A stretch of DNA of 64,000 nucleotides from Sclerurus mexicanus. Lineage: Eukaryota > Chordata > Aves > Passeriformes > Furnariidae. Position 1 is the first letter of the stretch; each line of letters begins with the position of its first letter. The notes under the pieces were generated by a model. That model had not been told where the DNA came from. It did no database searches and saw nothing but the letters and a program-made list of their open reading frames with translations. The DNA is taken from NCBI GenBank assembly GCA_013396755.1, contig VWZF01002437.1, positions 1,806,791-1,870,790 of the forward strand. Reading direction: 5' to 3'. Positions 27,481-39,585 of the stretch are shown here, piece by piece. Position numbers and translations under genes: made by a program.

Positions 27481-27914
27481 CAGCTACATTTTGTCACAGT
27501 TACTACCCAATAAGTATGTGTGCTTAGACAGGAGTCCTTTAACAGTCTCTTCAATCAAAGATGCTGCATCACACACAGACACACACCCTAGAAATCCTCC
27601 TTCACAAGAGCATTTGGTGAATTACCTGATTCCTGGAATGGGGCAACTGGGCACAACCTATCCCATGGGGCAAATGCAGATGCACAGGGCCGGGGGTCAA
27701 AAGAGGATGTCTACTTCATGGTCACTGTACAGATTTTTTTGAAGGTACTTTATATAAAACTGAATTTCATTTAATGTGCTGTATTGAATCCTGGCTTTGT
27801 ATCTAAATGTTAGATAAAAAAATCTGGAATGTTTTATGAAATCAGGTGTTGTTAAGCTTTGTAAAGAGAAGACTAAAAGAGAAAAAGCCAGTTGCGGTGA
27901 CATACAATGTGAAA

Positions 27915-28238
27915 GAGTGCTACAGAGAAGACACATAGAGCTCCCCTGTAATGCAGAGGCAAAGGACAAGAGGCAATGGTTTGAAGCTCTAACAAGGGAT
28001 ATTCTGATTACACATAGGAAACTATTCTTTAACATGTGAGTGGCTAAGCTTCTGGTATGGGATGGTCAGACAGAAGGTGGAACTGCCATCCCTGGAGATT
28101 TTCAAATCTCTACTGGATTGGCTCTGAGCATCCTGATCTAAATTTAAAGTTAGCTCTGCTTTGACAGATGATTGGACTTCAAGTCCATGGGAGGATTCTT
28201 ACAACACAGATTGTTCTGTTATTCTATGGTATTTTCTA
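27915..28238 (+). mobile_element. CR1 LINE 3'-end fragment, old, sense orientation
   Basis: About 320 diverged bases follow the CR1 3' region in order: 'gtgctacagagaagacacat' near 27918, 'aaaggacaagaggcaatggt' near 27961, a degraded 'cataggaaactattctttaa' near 28012, 'catccctggagattttcaaa' near 28087, and 'gttagctctgctttgacaga' near 28148. The end is 'tgttctgttattctatggta', the eroded octamer tail. Its many substitutions suggest it is older than the copy at 160-768. It retains no coding capacity. Confidence 0.85.
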
Positions 28239-29292
28239 TACAGGCACTGAAAAAAAAGATCCATAAGACTTGGTTACATTTGGACAACATAAATGTGTTG
28301 CAGAAGTCCACTTTGTTGTAATCCATATCCTGCATCTTCTGAACTTTTCTACATTAATCCAAATTCTTCTATCAATTAAATCTTACCACTGAATTAAAAT
28401 CAAGAAGGTAAAATGGCTTCTCCTTGCAAGAGGATTTACCAATCATTATTTATTACCCAATATTAGAAGGAGTACTGTGTTTCAAAATCAGTATTCATTA
28501 GTGACACAAAATACTGACACTCAAGTTTAAGAAAAACATGCACAGATTTACTCTTGTCAACTCAGGCTATCATTTAATAAATAGTTACTTAATAGCTTTT
28601 TTTTCTGGTATTATCTGCAATTTGCTGAAGTAAATTACCATTCAAGAGAAATCTATATAGTCAAGTTGAAGTTGTAATGATGGAAGTGTTATCAGAGCAA
28701 TACCTCAGTTAATGAAACAACATGGAATAATTTAACATGAAATTGGACATTGGTGTTCACATTCAAGGATATGAACAAGAAATTTGTGGACTGGTTAGTG
28801 TTGTAAACCTGAGGCTCAGCCATTATGAACTTGTTTCTCTTGTCATCTCTGACTTCTTTAGCTTCGTCAATAAATTTTCATAGCATGTAACTTTTCACTT
28901 AACAGTTTTTTCCAGTTTGCTCACATTTGTTAATTGTTTTCTCATATTTGATGAATATTTATTTTGTCTCTGTTTTCTAGACAGATTTTTTTAACATTTA
29001 GAATGTTAAAAAATGCCTTTCTGCTTTTTATTCCATATGCACTTCTTTTGCCATACTTCTCCAGCACATCCTTCTTTTTTATGTGCTGAGGAAACTATGT
29101 ACTACAAGTAGGAAAGTATAAAAAAGTAAACAGCTGTTCTAATTAGCTGGGCAGAACTTTTGTCATTTTCTTGAGAAAGCAAAACTTTAAGGAGTACTCT
29201 GCATGAATAATATGCTTCTTGACAAAAGACAACTCAATGCTTTTACATATCAGAGACATTATAACAATGTAGGAATAGTTTCCATAGGATTC

Positions 29293-29317
29293 AATGTTAT
29301 CAGGTTCTGATAACATT
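29293..29317. repeat. Perfect hairpin, 11-bp arms and 3-nt loop
   Basis: aatgttatcag (29293-29303) is the exact reverse complement of ctgataacatt (29307-29317), with loop gtt. It lies about 300 bases before a second inverted pair, ttcattaaact (29616-29626) and agtttaatgaa (29663-29673). The arms are too short for a miRNA precursor. Confidence 0.85.
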
Positions 29318-32300
29318 CAGCGATGCATCTACATAACTTTTTTCCTGAACATTTCATTTTGAAATGCGGCAGAGGGATTAAAAGAATGCATTGTTTACGA
29401 GAGAGGGAATGCGTAAGGAATTTCACTTTCAGACTCATCTAAAATGAAGTAAGGTTTTGCCATATTTTCCCTTACCAATGCTTTGATATTAATCTTTAAT
29501 ATTCTGCTTATCAAAGATACTTTCTGCTGCACTGATTCAGAGATTGTATATGGCCATTAATTTTTGTGGACTTCATCACACATGCTTTGACAATAGACAA
29601 TTAAATACTCATTGGTTCATTAAACTGTTGCAATTTAAATGCAGTTTAAACAGTGTCTGCTGAGTTTAATGAAGCTAATATGAATGTCTCAAAAGATGTC
29701 ACAGTAAAGGGAATATTCTACATAAAAATGCCCGTATCAACCACTCTTTGCAAGTCAGTTATTATGTTGTAACATACAGGCTGAGGTGATTTTCATTGCA
29801 CACTTCTTTGGAAATTGCTGCCCTGAGTTTGTTTTGCAGACCCTCTGAGAAATCAGCTTTATTGATTCTAAGGTTAATAACCCACGGGTATAAACAACCA
29901 AAGCCTTATATTTTGCTTCCAAAATGTTTAAATGCCAATTTTACACATATAGCTATCTTTCTGAAGAAATCTCTTTGAGAAAATATCTTTTCAGACACAG
30001 TGTCTTTAAAAATGCTGGACAACCAGCCCTGGTATTTTAGCTTCATGTTCAGCCTTATGTAAAACATGATGAGTATTCCCACTACCTAGCTTGATTAGAG
30101 ATAAAAGTTATAGTTTGTGCAATATAACACAGAAGCATGTAACAGAATGGGAATTCAAAGTAAAAGAAAAATGTGTGAGGCAGAGTGGGACTTCTGCCCC
30201 CAAATGTAAATGTGTTCAATGCAAATGCTTGGCATTCACTTCCAAACCTGCAGGTCAGACTCCTTTTCGTGTCAGTGGGGAACAACGTTTGGATTGAAAT
30301 TCATCACAAGGGAAGATCTAAGACCCTAAGAAATCTAAACCAGATCATTTGAAACATACCCCAGAAATTGTTGTTGCTCTCCTCTGACCACCAGCAACAA
30401 ACATACATTTCTACTATCAACATCTAAACTTAGGCAAGAGCAATTCCACTTGGAACATTCAAACACTTACTACAATTCAAGTTTAACACTTGTTTCCCCA
30501 ATGTGGCTTTAAAGTAACCTTATACCCACATCTTTACTTTTACTGGCAAAATTTTAGCTGAAAGTGACTAAATTATTCAGTGATAGAAACATTTCTAATA
30601 GCTTGTATCCAGAAATGAATTCATAGTTTCAGAAGCAGAGAGCAAAAGTGAGAGAAGGTGAACTATAAATTAGTAACTGCAGATTCTTTTAAAATTCCAG
30701 GGGCACAAAAATAAAGTTATAAACTACTTACATTTACAAATTTATTCCAGGCAGCAGGGAAACAAAGCTTGTTGTGATTTTGGTAATATATAGCCACAGC
30801 TGCTCCATCTGAAGTCTGAGAGATTATTTTCTTTTGGGTTAGATTTTTTTTCAAGGTAAGAAGCATAGTGCTCCATTTTCACTTACTGCAGCTACTCCAA
30901 CCAGCTGAGAGACTCCTGTTATACTATAAACTGTTAAAACTGGACATGTGATAGAGATACATTATTCAAAATAATATTACACAGCTGCATTAGTTCATGT
31001 ATGACTAGGGCTCTATTTGTATGAAATGTTACTTCTGCCTCCATTGGCAAATATATTTACCATAATTTCAGTCAGAATTGTAATAAAAATACAAGCAAAT
31101 ATATCCTTGATTGTTTAAATATCAAGCCTTTTATGACCCTAGAGATACCCTATAGAGACACGAACCGAAAAGGCTGATCCAAAGCACAAATCAGTTGATA
31201 TGAATCACTGCAAAGTCTGCTCCAGTTCGCTCACTCAGTGATAGCTGTGAAGTGAATTGTGACTCCAGTACACTTTGGTTGCTAGGAATAATATGAGAAA
31301 ATTCTTGAATGCTTTAAAAAGAAAGACAGGAACATAATTATGAGATCATTAATATTTTCATTAATTGGGAGAGATGTACTGAATTAATTCCACAACTGAT
31401 ATGCATTCTGCAAAAATTTTCCATGGAAATAATTGTAACTCCCCAGGGTGGTGCTTAACTCACCATAAACAAACAATTAACATCAGAGAGAAAGATACTC
31501 TTTTCCTCTCATTTGATTGCACAAATCACAAATCTTTGTGAGAAATAAACAAAAAACAATGTGAAAAATTATTCTTTTGTGACTTGGGTAATAACTCTGT
31601 GAAACATCCTAGATAATCTGTTTTTCATAGCAGTATTTTGGAAAAAAATATGAATTTCAGATGAAGGTTGCAGGTTTTTTAGAGTTCCCTGTATATGTCA
31701 CCAACACACTGTTCATAAATACAAGACTATTTGATAAAAATCAGCAGTTACCCATAGCAAGTGCCATTGCATCCATATTTTTGAAGTACATGGAAAATGA
31801 CACTTCAGCTATTTTATATGTAGAGCCAGGATTGCTTGAATAGTGAAGCCAGTAGAAAGCAACAGATGAAACAAAACCAGAAACACAGACCATGACATTT
31901 TATGATAGAAATCTGGATTGCATCACTGGCCATTCCTATCCACTGTAAAACTCCCAAGCCTTTTAACTCATCATATGAAAGCCCGTTACCACACCGGGTC
32001 AATGATTCCTGCTCAGAGGCACCCTTTTGACTACTTACAATACATTCTTCAACCCTCTGCTGCCTCTAATCATTAAAAGAAGATTAATTCCCCAAATACG
32101 CAAGAAAGCACAAAGAACCAGGCAGACCATTCATTCTCAGGTAAGGTTAGAACAGAACAGGAGACACTGCCCTACAAATTTCACTGTATGTCAGGTAACT
32201 ATGTCCCCACAGGAAAACCTAACACAGAGAAAACTCTTTTGCCTTATCCATCTTTGGCACATATGTAACATGTGGAAATCTGCTCCCTCTCATTGAAGGC

Positions 32301-33461
32301 TCTCAGGATTAGTGGTCTCTACAGAGAATCTCAATACACAGACTTCTCTGCAAGACTTATGGACAAGGGAAATAAGCAAAGTCCTTTTCTTTTTGAAGAA
32401 TCTTTGAAAAATTGGACTGGTACCAGCTTTATTCAGCTAGGTCCCTTCATCTGAAATATTCATTTTGCATTTTGGATTTTTAGAAAAAATACACAGTAAC
32501 CAAAATCATTTGCATTCCAACCTACTTGAGAAACACTGCATGCAGAAGACAAAGCTCTTCTGAAATGATGATAGCCCAAGCCAACTTTTCAAAATGATAC
32601 TGTACTCCAAAACCAGATATAATTAATCAAAAGGGTCAAAAAGACTGTTAGGCAACAATCCAATCCTTTCCTCACAATCTGCTATGTCCCACATCTTTGG
32701 GCTGGGATGGCAGGAGAAAACTTCGCTTACAGCTATGATGGGTACGTGCCGACTCACAAGGAGAGGAATGTGTGGCTTAATACAGCTTTGTACTCCTCTG
32801 ATCCCAGGCCATCTGTGTACCAGCTGTCCCCTGGTGAAAAACAGAGCATACTGAGTGTTTGCTGAAGGGCTTTTCACACATTTCTTTGCCTTGTCAGCAA
32901 ACTTGTTTTAATGTGAGAAATTTGGTCACTCACTTTACTCTGTTCTCTCTCTTTCTTACACATGTATACAACCACAAAAACATCCTACCTAACAGTCAGG
33001 GGAGAGTATTACATGTAAGTTACAAAAGAGAAACCAGAATCACCAACCCATTGTGCTGTCCACCACCCATCATCACTGTGTCGAATTATCTTGCACTCAG
33101 CATCTATGTCTGATACCTAGAAGACTTTGTGCACTACTCAACAGTTTTTCTACTTCCATTGTCAAAATCCTCTTAAGACTATCCTTGTGTGTTGTTTTTT
33201 GTGTTGGCTTTTTGTTTTTACTTGCCATATTTTCTTTTCTATAGTCTGAGTGGATTTGCAATAAAAAAGGCTGCCTATGCTGAGAGGTTGAGAGCATCGT
33301 TAGAGAGAGGAACATTACGCAGCCACCTCAGAACAGTAGGATGCTTGATTCATCTATTCTGCTCTAAAATTCAGTTGAATAGATAATTACTTTTTTTTCA
33401 GAAGAGAAAATTTTGATCAAGGTACTTGTAAACCTTGTCCTTATTTCTAGGTCATGACAGT

Positions 33462-33545
33462 TATGACAGTTAAAAAAATCAAACTGGAAAAGACCCTTTA
33501 AAATAACTGAGATCTGCTGCACTGATAGCTCTGAAGGGTGAACCA
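33462..33545 (-). mobile_element. Possible eroded CR1 3' end, antisense
   Basis: aaactggaaaagaccctttaaaataactgag near 33480 resembles the antisense CR1 3' end (ggttggaaaagacctttaagat...), but the similarity fades within about 50 bases. The call is tentative. Confidence 0.35.
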
Positions 33546-35490
33546 GGGCACTAAACAGTCACCAGGAGTCCAGCAATCACTGTGGGTACTGGAGTATGTG
33601 GTAGCTTGAGCCATATTGTGTACCAGCAGGAAGAGCATTATACAGTAATCCCAACTGGAGCTGACAAATGGCTCGCTGTGACGAATGTGCTCATTCAGTA
33701 TTTGCTGTGGATAGCTCTCTGCTCGAAAAGAAGTGCTGTTTCTTGAGAAGCTGGAGATGAGAAAAGGCAATTTTAAAGACTGTTATTTCCTGGTTGCCCC
33801 AGCTTAGAAAGAAGGCCAGGAAGCTGCTACGCACTTTGATGAATGGGAGTTTCAGATGACGAGAAACAAGGTCCCAGGTAGTTTTCCAGTGCCTTCTCTC
33901 TCCATTTTAGTTCAGTTTAATTGAAATAGTCGCTGCTCAGCCAAAAGATGATTTCTTGGAGCTTAGAGACTTACTTTCTTCTCAAAGTAACTTTCTAGAT
34001 GCCTCATTACTGAGCATGCAAATAGCTGAAGGTTGACAGCATTTGTGGATGTTGAATTTTTGCAAATCATGCGGTCTGTAAACAACCAATGCACACTCTT
34101 GGATAGGAGATTCCTGCAAGAGATTTTCAAAGATGTTACAAGCCTCCAGCCTGGGGCACAGCCTCCAACTGCCAGCATCCTCCACCAGAGGAAGCCCACT
34201 GAAGACATTATTTAATATTTAATAATATTAAATTTAACAACACAATCTAAAAAGTGCATGAGAGACATTCAGCATATTGAACTTATAGGTTTTGCCTACA
34301 GCTCTGCCTGTAAGGAGGACATGTGCACTGCACAAAAATTAACAGAGACCACATAGGTTTATATTAGGAAGCAAATATTTCCAGAAAAAAATCTACAGGG
34401 AAGGCTACTTGGCTACAAGGTTACTTGTCCTTGTCATAAGTCAAACCCATGGGTTTGCCCCCAAGTCACACATAGCTTTGGCATGCATGTGATTTCAGGT
34501 CATGAAAATGTCACAAAATAACAAAACAGCACTTTAGTAAGGGCTGATGCACACAATGATTCTGTGTTTGCCACTTAAGGCTGGTGAAGCCATGAAAGGA
34601 AGGCAGAGGCACTAGAGACAGAGGTTTTCTCCTTTTATTGAAAAATCCTCTGTCTTGAGCAAAATTTCGTCCAAAGGGTTCCTAGAAAAGGACTCTGTGA
34701 AGCAGAGAAACACTGGACAGGACATAAGAAACATCAGGAGAAAAAAATTCTTTAAGTTTCACTGCAAGTCAGTTTAGCTCTAGCACCTGAAAAGCTTTTC
34801 TCTGCCTTTTGATACCTTTCTTTGCTTCAAAGAGAAGCAAATGAAAAGTGGGTATTCAGAAAGGGCTCTTAGATATCTACTCATTAGAGGATAAAATCTA
34901 GAAACTTCTCCATGCCTGCAGTCCAACCCTGCCATTACCAAGTATCATTCATGTAGTTCACACTGGGATCATTCACAGCTGTCTTGCTGCTACCAGCAGC
35001 AGACTACCAAGCATGTAGAGCCAGATTCACCGGTGGGTGCCGACTGCTTTGTACCACCCCAGCGATGTGAAGCAGCTGTAAACCGGGTTTAACGGGCCAG
35101 TTAAAAAAGCTTTGTTATTGCTTTGTGTTGCTGACACAGTTCAAAGCTGCCAAGGAACGTGAGACTGCATTCTTTTTGCAACAAAGTGGAAGTGTTAATC
35201 CCGACTTTGAATCCTGTCAAAATATTTAATAAAGTCCACTGGGAGGATCTTATATATTGACAGCTTTAAACTGAGTTCACTAACTCTTCCCTAGATACAC
35301 CATTTCTGCCTCCCTCAAAAGACTGGATGTGCCCTCTGTGTGAGTAGATATTGAACTTTTTGCAATAATATACATTCATATATATCCACAACTTAAGCAT
35401 GAAAATCTGTCCTCACTGACTGCAGAAATTTTTAATTTTATGATGACACGAAAAACCAAAACCTTCCAGGCTTCCTACATCATCATACAT

Positions 35491-35520
35491 AAAATTATCA
35501 GTGTATACACTGATAATTTT
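35491..35520. repeat. Perfect 30-bp palindrome
   Basis: The left half AAAATTATCAGTGTA (35491-35505) is followed immediately by its exact reverse complement TACACTGATAATTTT (35506-35520), with no spacer. The flanking bases (t at 35490, g at 35521) do not pair, so the palindrome ends sharply. It sits in unique AT-rich intergenic sequence. See findings. Confidence 0.97.
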
Positions 35521-38500
35521 GCACACACTTAATATGCATATATTTACATACTAAGCCCAAAGCAAGAAAATATTGCGACAATGCAATTTAACTGTTTATT
35601 ACAGATCAAGAGGCAGGAGTTCAGACCTCTTATCAGACTCATGATGAAGTAATGTCCTGCTCTATGAAGCTATAAATAATACAAAGTTAACAGACCTGAG
35701 GCATCAAGGGCAGCTGGATGTGGTGATAGCCATGCTGGTTTCTGTGTGCTGTCAGCCACAGAAAACTGGCCTTTCTGTAGCTCAGTGGGACATCTTGGTT
35801 CAACCACATATTCAACTTTCTGAACCCTAAACAAATGTTTGAAAAGAGTCCTCTATCCAAAGAGTCCTGTTAAAATGGACGAGCTGCAGATTTAAATATA
35901 GAAGGGTGTATAACATTATCATTTACCTATACAATCTCCCAAACCTCTGCTACATAAACTCTTGTCATACCCCACCAGAGAGCAAAGTCTCCTCCTTTGA
36001 TTGCAAAGTTGTATTTGCATAATTATGAACATTCTCCTTCATCCCTTTCAAATTTTAGCCATTCATTTTCAGTTTGACACAAAAACTACTAGATAAAGCT
36101 GTAAGGCATTTCTTGTGGAAGAATTATTAGTCTACAATACACCTGTTAACTATGCTGTTTTCAAAAGAAAAAGCAGACTTTGTCCTTCTGAATTCAAAAT
36201 TACATAATTATGCAATGTCACTCTGAACAATAATGGTGAAACTGTTCTATAAAACCCCAATCTAGCAATCAATCAAAAATACATATCTTCATAAATTACC
36301 TATAACATTTATATACAGAACATTAGAACTTCCCATTTCAAGATTAAATCCAGACACTCCTAAATCCCTAGAAACCTGGCATTAAGATTTAAATAATGAG
36401 AGGCATAGTTTTTTTTCTGTACTGCCTCTCCCATCTGTGACTGGAATAATACAATTTGCACTAGCCAATTAGAATGATATTTTCTTATGCAGAGACTGAA
36501 ATGCCTCAAAATACATTTCAAAATAACCTGGAAAACAGCTAAAGAATTAAGTTCTTGTTTAAAAAATAAGAAAGGCTTATTTTTCTTTTCCATTTTGCAT
36601 TCTTCTCAACTTGTCTTTTGGGAACAGGAAGATCCACATTCATGGAAGGTACTTGGGAATCTAATTTCTGTCTGTGTGTCCAACTTGCACTGAAATCAAT
36701 TGGAAATCAATGGGAATTAGGTATCTTGACTAACTTCTGGGTGTGGACTGATGTTTGAGAAAGAACAGAACCTTCAGAGGCAGAACAGAACAGTGAGCAA
36801 GGAAGGAGAAGCTGGTGAGGAACATTAGGTGGCTCAACTAAGGGTAAACCCAGTTCACGCTCATTAGTTCTCCACAGATTGTAAAGGAACTCCAGGGTGA
36901 ACAGGTATAGCTGAACACTGTAGATGTTTAATGTTATCTTATATAAATTCCATCTCTGGCATCTGACAAAGTGTGATCAAAAAATTGTGTTCTCAAAAAA
37001 CACGATAGCCACTACTTTCTCTGGTGCTAATGGATTACCTGGTGTCTGAATTCTCTCTACAGTTTTCTCTCAGTTAGGGTATCACAGGGTTTTCTTTTCA
37101 ATCAGTAAGTATACTTTCTTAAAAATTATGATTCTTCAGAGCACTTGCCCTTTTTGTTTCATTGGATTGATATTAGCCAAAAAACTTATCCAGAAGAGGA
37201 TTTGGAAAGGTATGGAAAGACACACAGTGTGTTGCTACAACCCTTCTTCCCCTAGAAAGCCACGCTAAAGATATTTTAATTAAAAAGTCTGCAAAAATAA
37301 CAAATATTAAAAAAATCAGTAAAACAGAAGTTATCATTCTATGGCAGCCTCCAAAATACAAACAATGCCTTTGCTTTAATAAGCTGTATTTTGTTTCATT
37401 TATTTTTAAAGGAAATTAAGAATTAAGCAGTGAACTGAAGGAGAGCCCTTTCTTTCCTACACTCCAGAAGAGTTGACAACACCAATAATTCATGTAAAAT
37501 GTGCTGTACTACACTGACATCTGCGAGGAGTTCATCATTCTTTGATGTTGTTTTCCTTTATAAAGCTTCTTTCTTTTCCTTAGCCTAACTACCTCTCCCC
37601 CCGCCCCAATGTCAAATGAAAATTTGACAGCACAGAGTACCCTAAAGCATCTTACCCTGAAACTGAAGACAAGATGGAAGATTCAAAGACGAGAGAACCT
37701 CAATTTTTCTCCTCAGCTGGCAGCTGCTTTTTGTAACTTTAGGCTCATTTTTGTGAAACATTACCAAGACAAAAGCACTAATGGCAATTTTTCACTGACC
37801 AGTACATGAGTATAATTCTCCTCAGTAACTCAGAAGTAAAATCTGGATCCCACAGAGCAGACCCAGAGGAAATCTGTGCCAGGCAGAAGTTTAATTATCA
37901 AGCAGGATATTAAAAACTTGATATCAATGCTGTCAACATTTCAATAACAAATATAGTTCCTAGAATCATTGCTGCTTGGAATGTATCTTTAATCACTTCT
38001 AATGTAATAATACCTCATCAGCAAGGCCTGCTAATATTGGTTAAGTCAGCAGCCATATTAATCAGTAGTATAGATGGATAATTTCTGTCTGAAAGCAGCA
38101 ACTGAACTGATTATAAGGTCTTGCCAAGTTTATGCAGAAGAACTACCTGAATACTGAATTCTATGCTTAAATTTTCTCTGGCTCTACAACGGCCAGAAAA
38201 GGAATTAAAATTTCCTGCAGAGCTGCTGAATCTGTTGCACCTGGGGAATCTTGTGGCAAGCCTCCTCCTTGCACTCTAGCTTGCACGCAGAAGGAATTCT
38301 GCAATTTAATTCAACACAATGCGAAGTGTGGTCCCAAGAAACCAATAACAAAGTGATAGATCAGCTGCCCCAAACTGCTCCAGGCTGCTCTGTGCTCAGT
38401 CACACTCAACAAGATCCATATGATTAACAGCACACATCTCTAGTGTAAACACACCAGAGCTAGCCTTTCCAGCCTGCTCCAATGGAGAAGGGGCTAACGC

Positions 38501-38903
38501 TCACTAGACTCCAGGGTGCAATTCTTCTCATCCTAAGGTAGACATTTGAAATAGGTCAGACAAATTTCATGCCACAACTCTGCTCTTTACATTGACTAAA
38601 AAGAGAGCCTTATGGTGATCAGCTCAGCTGAAGCCAACAATTACACAGCTGATTCTTAGGGCAGAGTTTATTTATTTAGGGCTATAGATAAGACAGAGGG
38701 GTTTAGAGACACTTGTGCCCCACTGCACTGGCAGTTGGAGGTCAGGTGGGAAACCACAGGGCATGTAAGCTGTATGAAGCACCTGAATCAAGTACTAAAC
38801 TGAAGTAGAACAAACGTTAATTTTTCTTTCCTTCTGCGAAAGGACAGAGACCAGAGCTCAAGGTCCAATTTACCACTCTGTTTTGCAGCAACTCATGAAA
38901 GAG

Positions 38904-39585
38904 AATCATAAAGTGGTTTAGGTCGGAAAAGACCTTTAAGATTATCAAGTCTGATCATTAACACAAGGCTGACAAGCCCACCATTAACCATGTCCCTAAG
39001 CACCATATCTACATGTCTTTTAAATACTTCCAGGGATGGTGATTCAACCACTTCCCTGGGCTGTCTGTTCCAATGCTGGATAACCCTTTTGGTGAAGAAA
39101 TTTTTCCTAAAATCCAGTGTGCCATGAACAGCCAGTTTTTCCAGGAAACAACATTCCAGAATGCTATGGGAAATGGTGTCAGAGGTTTTACTGAAATCCA
39201 GGTAGACACATCCACAGCCTTTCCCTCATCCACCAAGCAGATTACCTTGTCACACATCAGGTTAGTCAAACATGACCTTCCTTTCACAACCCCGAGCTGG
39301 CTGGGCCTGATTCCCTGGTTGTCCTGTATGTGCTGCATGGCAGCACTGAAAATATCTGCTCCATGACCTTTCCTGGCACCAAGGTCAGGCTGACAGGCCT
39401 GTGGTTCCCTAAATCATCCTTCCGGCCCTTCTTATAGATGAGTATCATATTTTCTAACCTCCAGTCAAGTGGGACCTTCACAGTTAGCTGGTAAATGATG
39501 AAAAGGGGCTCAGTGAGCACTTCCACTATTTCCCTCAGTATCTTTGCGTGGATCCCATCCTGCTCCATAGACCTATCTATGTAAT
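38904..39585 (-). mobile_element. CR1 LINE with reverse-transcriptase remnant and internal deletion, antisense
   Basis: Read on the minus strand this is a CR1 element. From 39571 down, a frame of about 95 codons carries CR1 ORF2 reverse-transcriptase sequence, including DGIHAKILREIVEVLTEPL, DWRLENMILIYKKGRK and GNHRPVSLTLVPGKVMEQIF. After a frameshift the next part is read in another frame (NQGIRPSQLGVVKGRSCLTN and CLVDEGKAVD, about 39240-39330). The homology then breaks near 39116-39121 and jumps directly to the CR1 3' region: 'ttaggaaaaatttcttcacc', 'catccctggaagtatttaaa', and 'ggtcttttccgacctaaacc', ending in tttatgattctc near 38904. The RT segment that should hold the YADD catalytic motif is therefore missing, and the copy is dead. 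Its 5' limit is taken where RT similarity stops. The sequence from about 39586 to 39720 looks unrelated. Confidence 0.93.

Larger units (their letters stand above)
20289..27914. other. Intergenic, no gene recognised
   Basis: About 7.6 kb, AT-rich, with one (GA)n microsatellite and one possible CR1 scrap (both listed). Reading frames are short and domain-free. No promoter-like GC-rich region or structured RNA was seen. Confidence 0.6.
28239..38903. other. Intergenic, no gene recognised
   Basis: About 10.7 kb of AT-rich sequence with no defensible gene. It contains two inverted repeats and a weak CR1 scrap (listed separately), and two complex segments that may be regulatory: around 29480-29700, rich in TTAAT/TTTAAT homeodomain-like motifs, and 35030-35205, which has seven CpGs in an otherwise CpG-poor background. 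The longer frames here (up to about 90 codons) lack recognisable domains and overlap one another on both strands. Confidence 0.55.
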
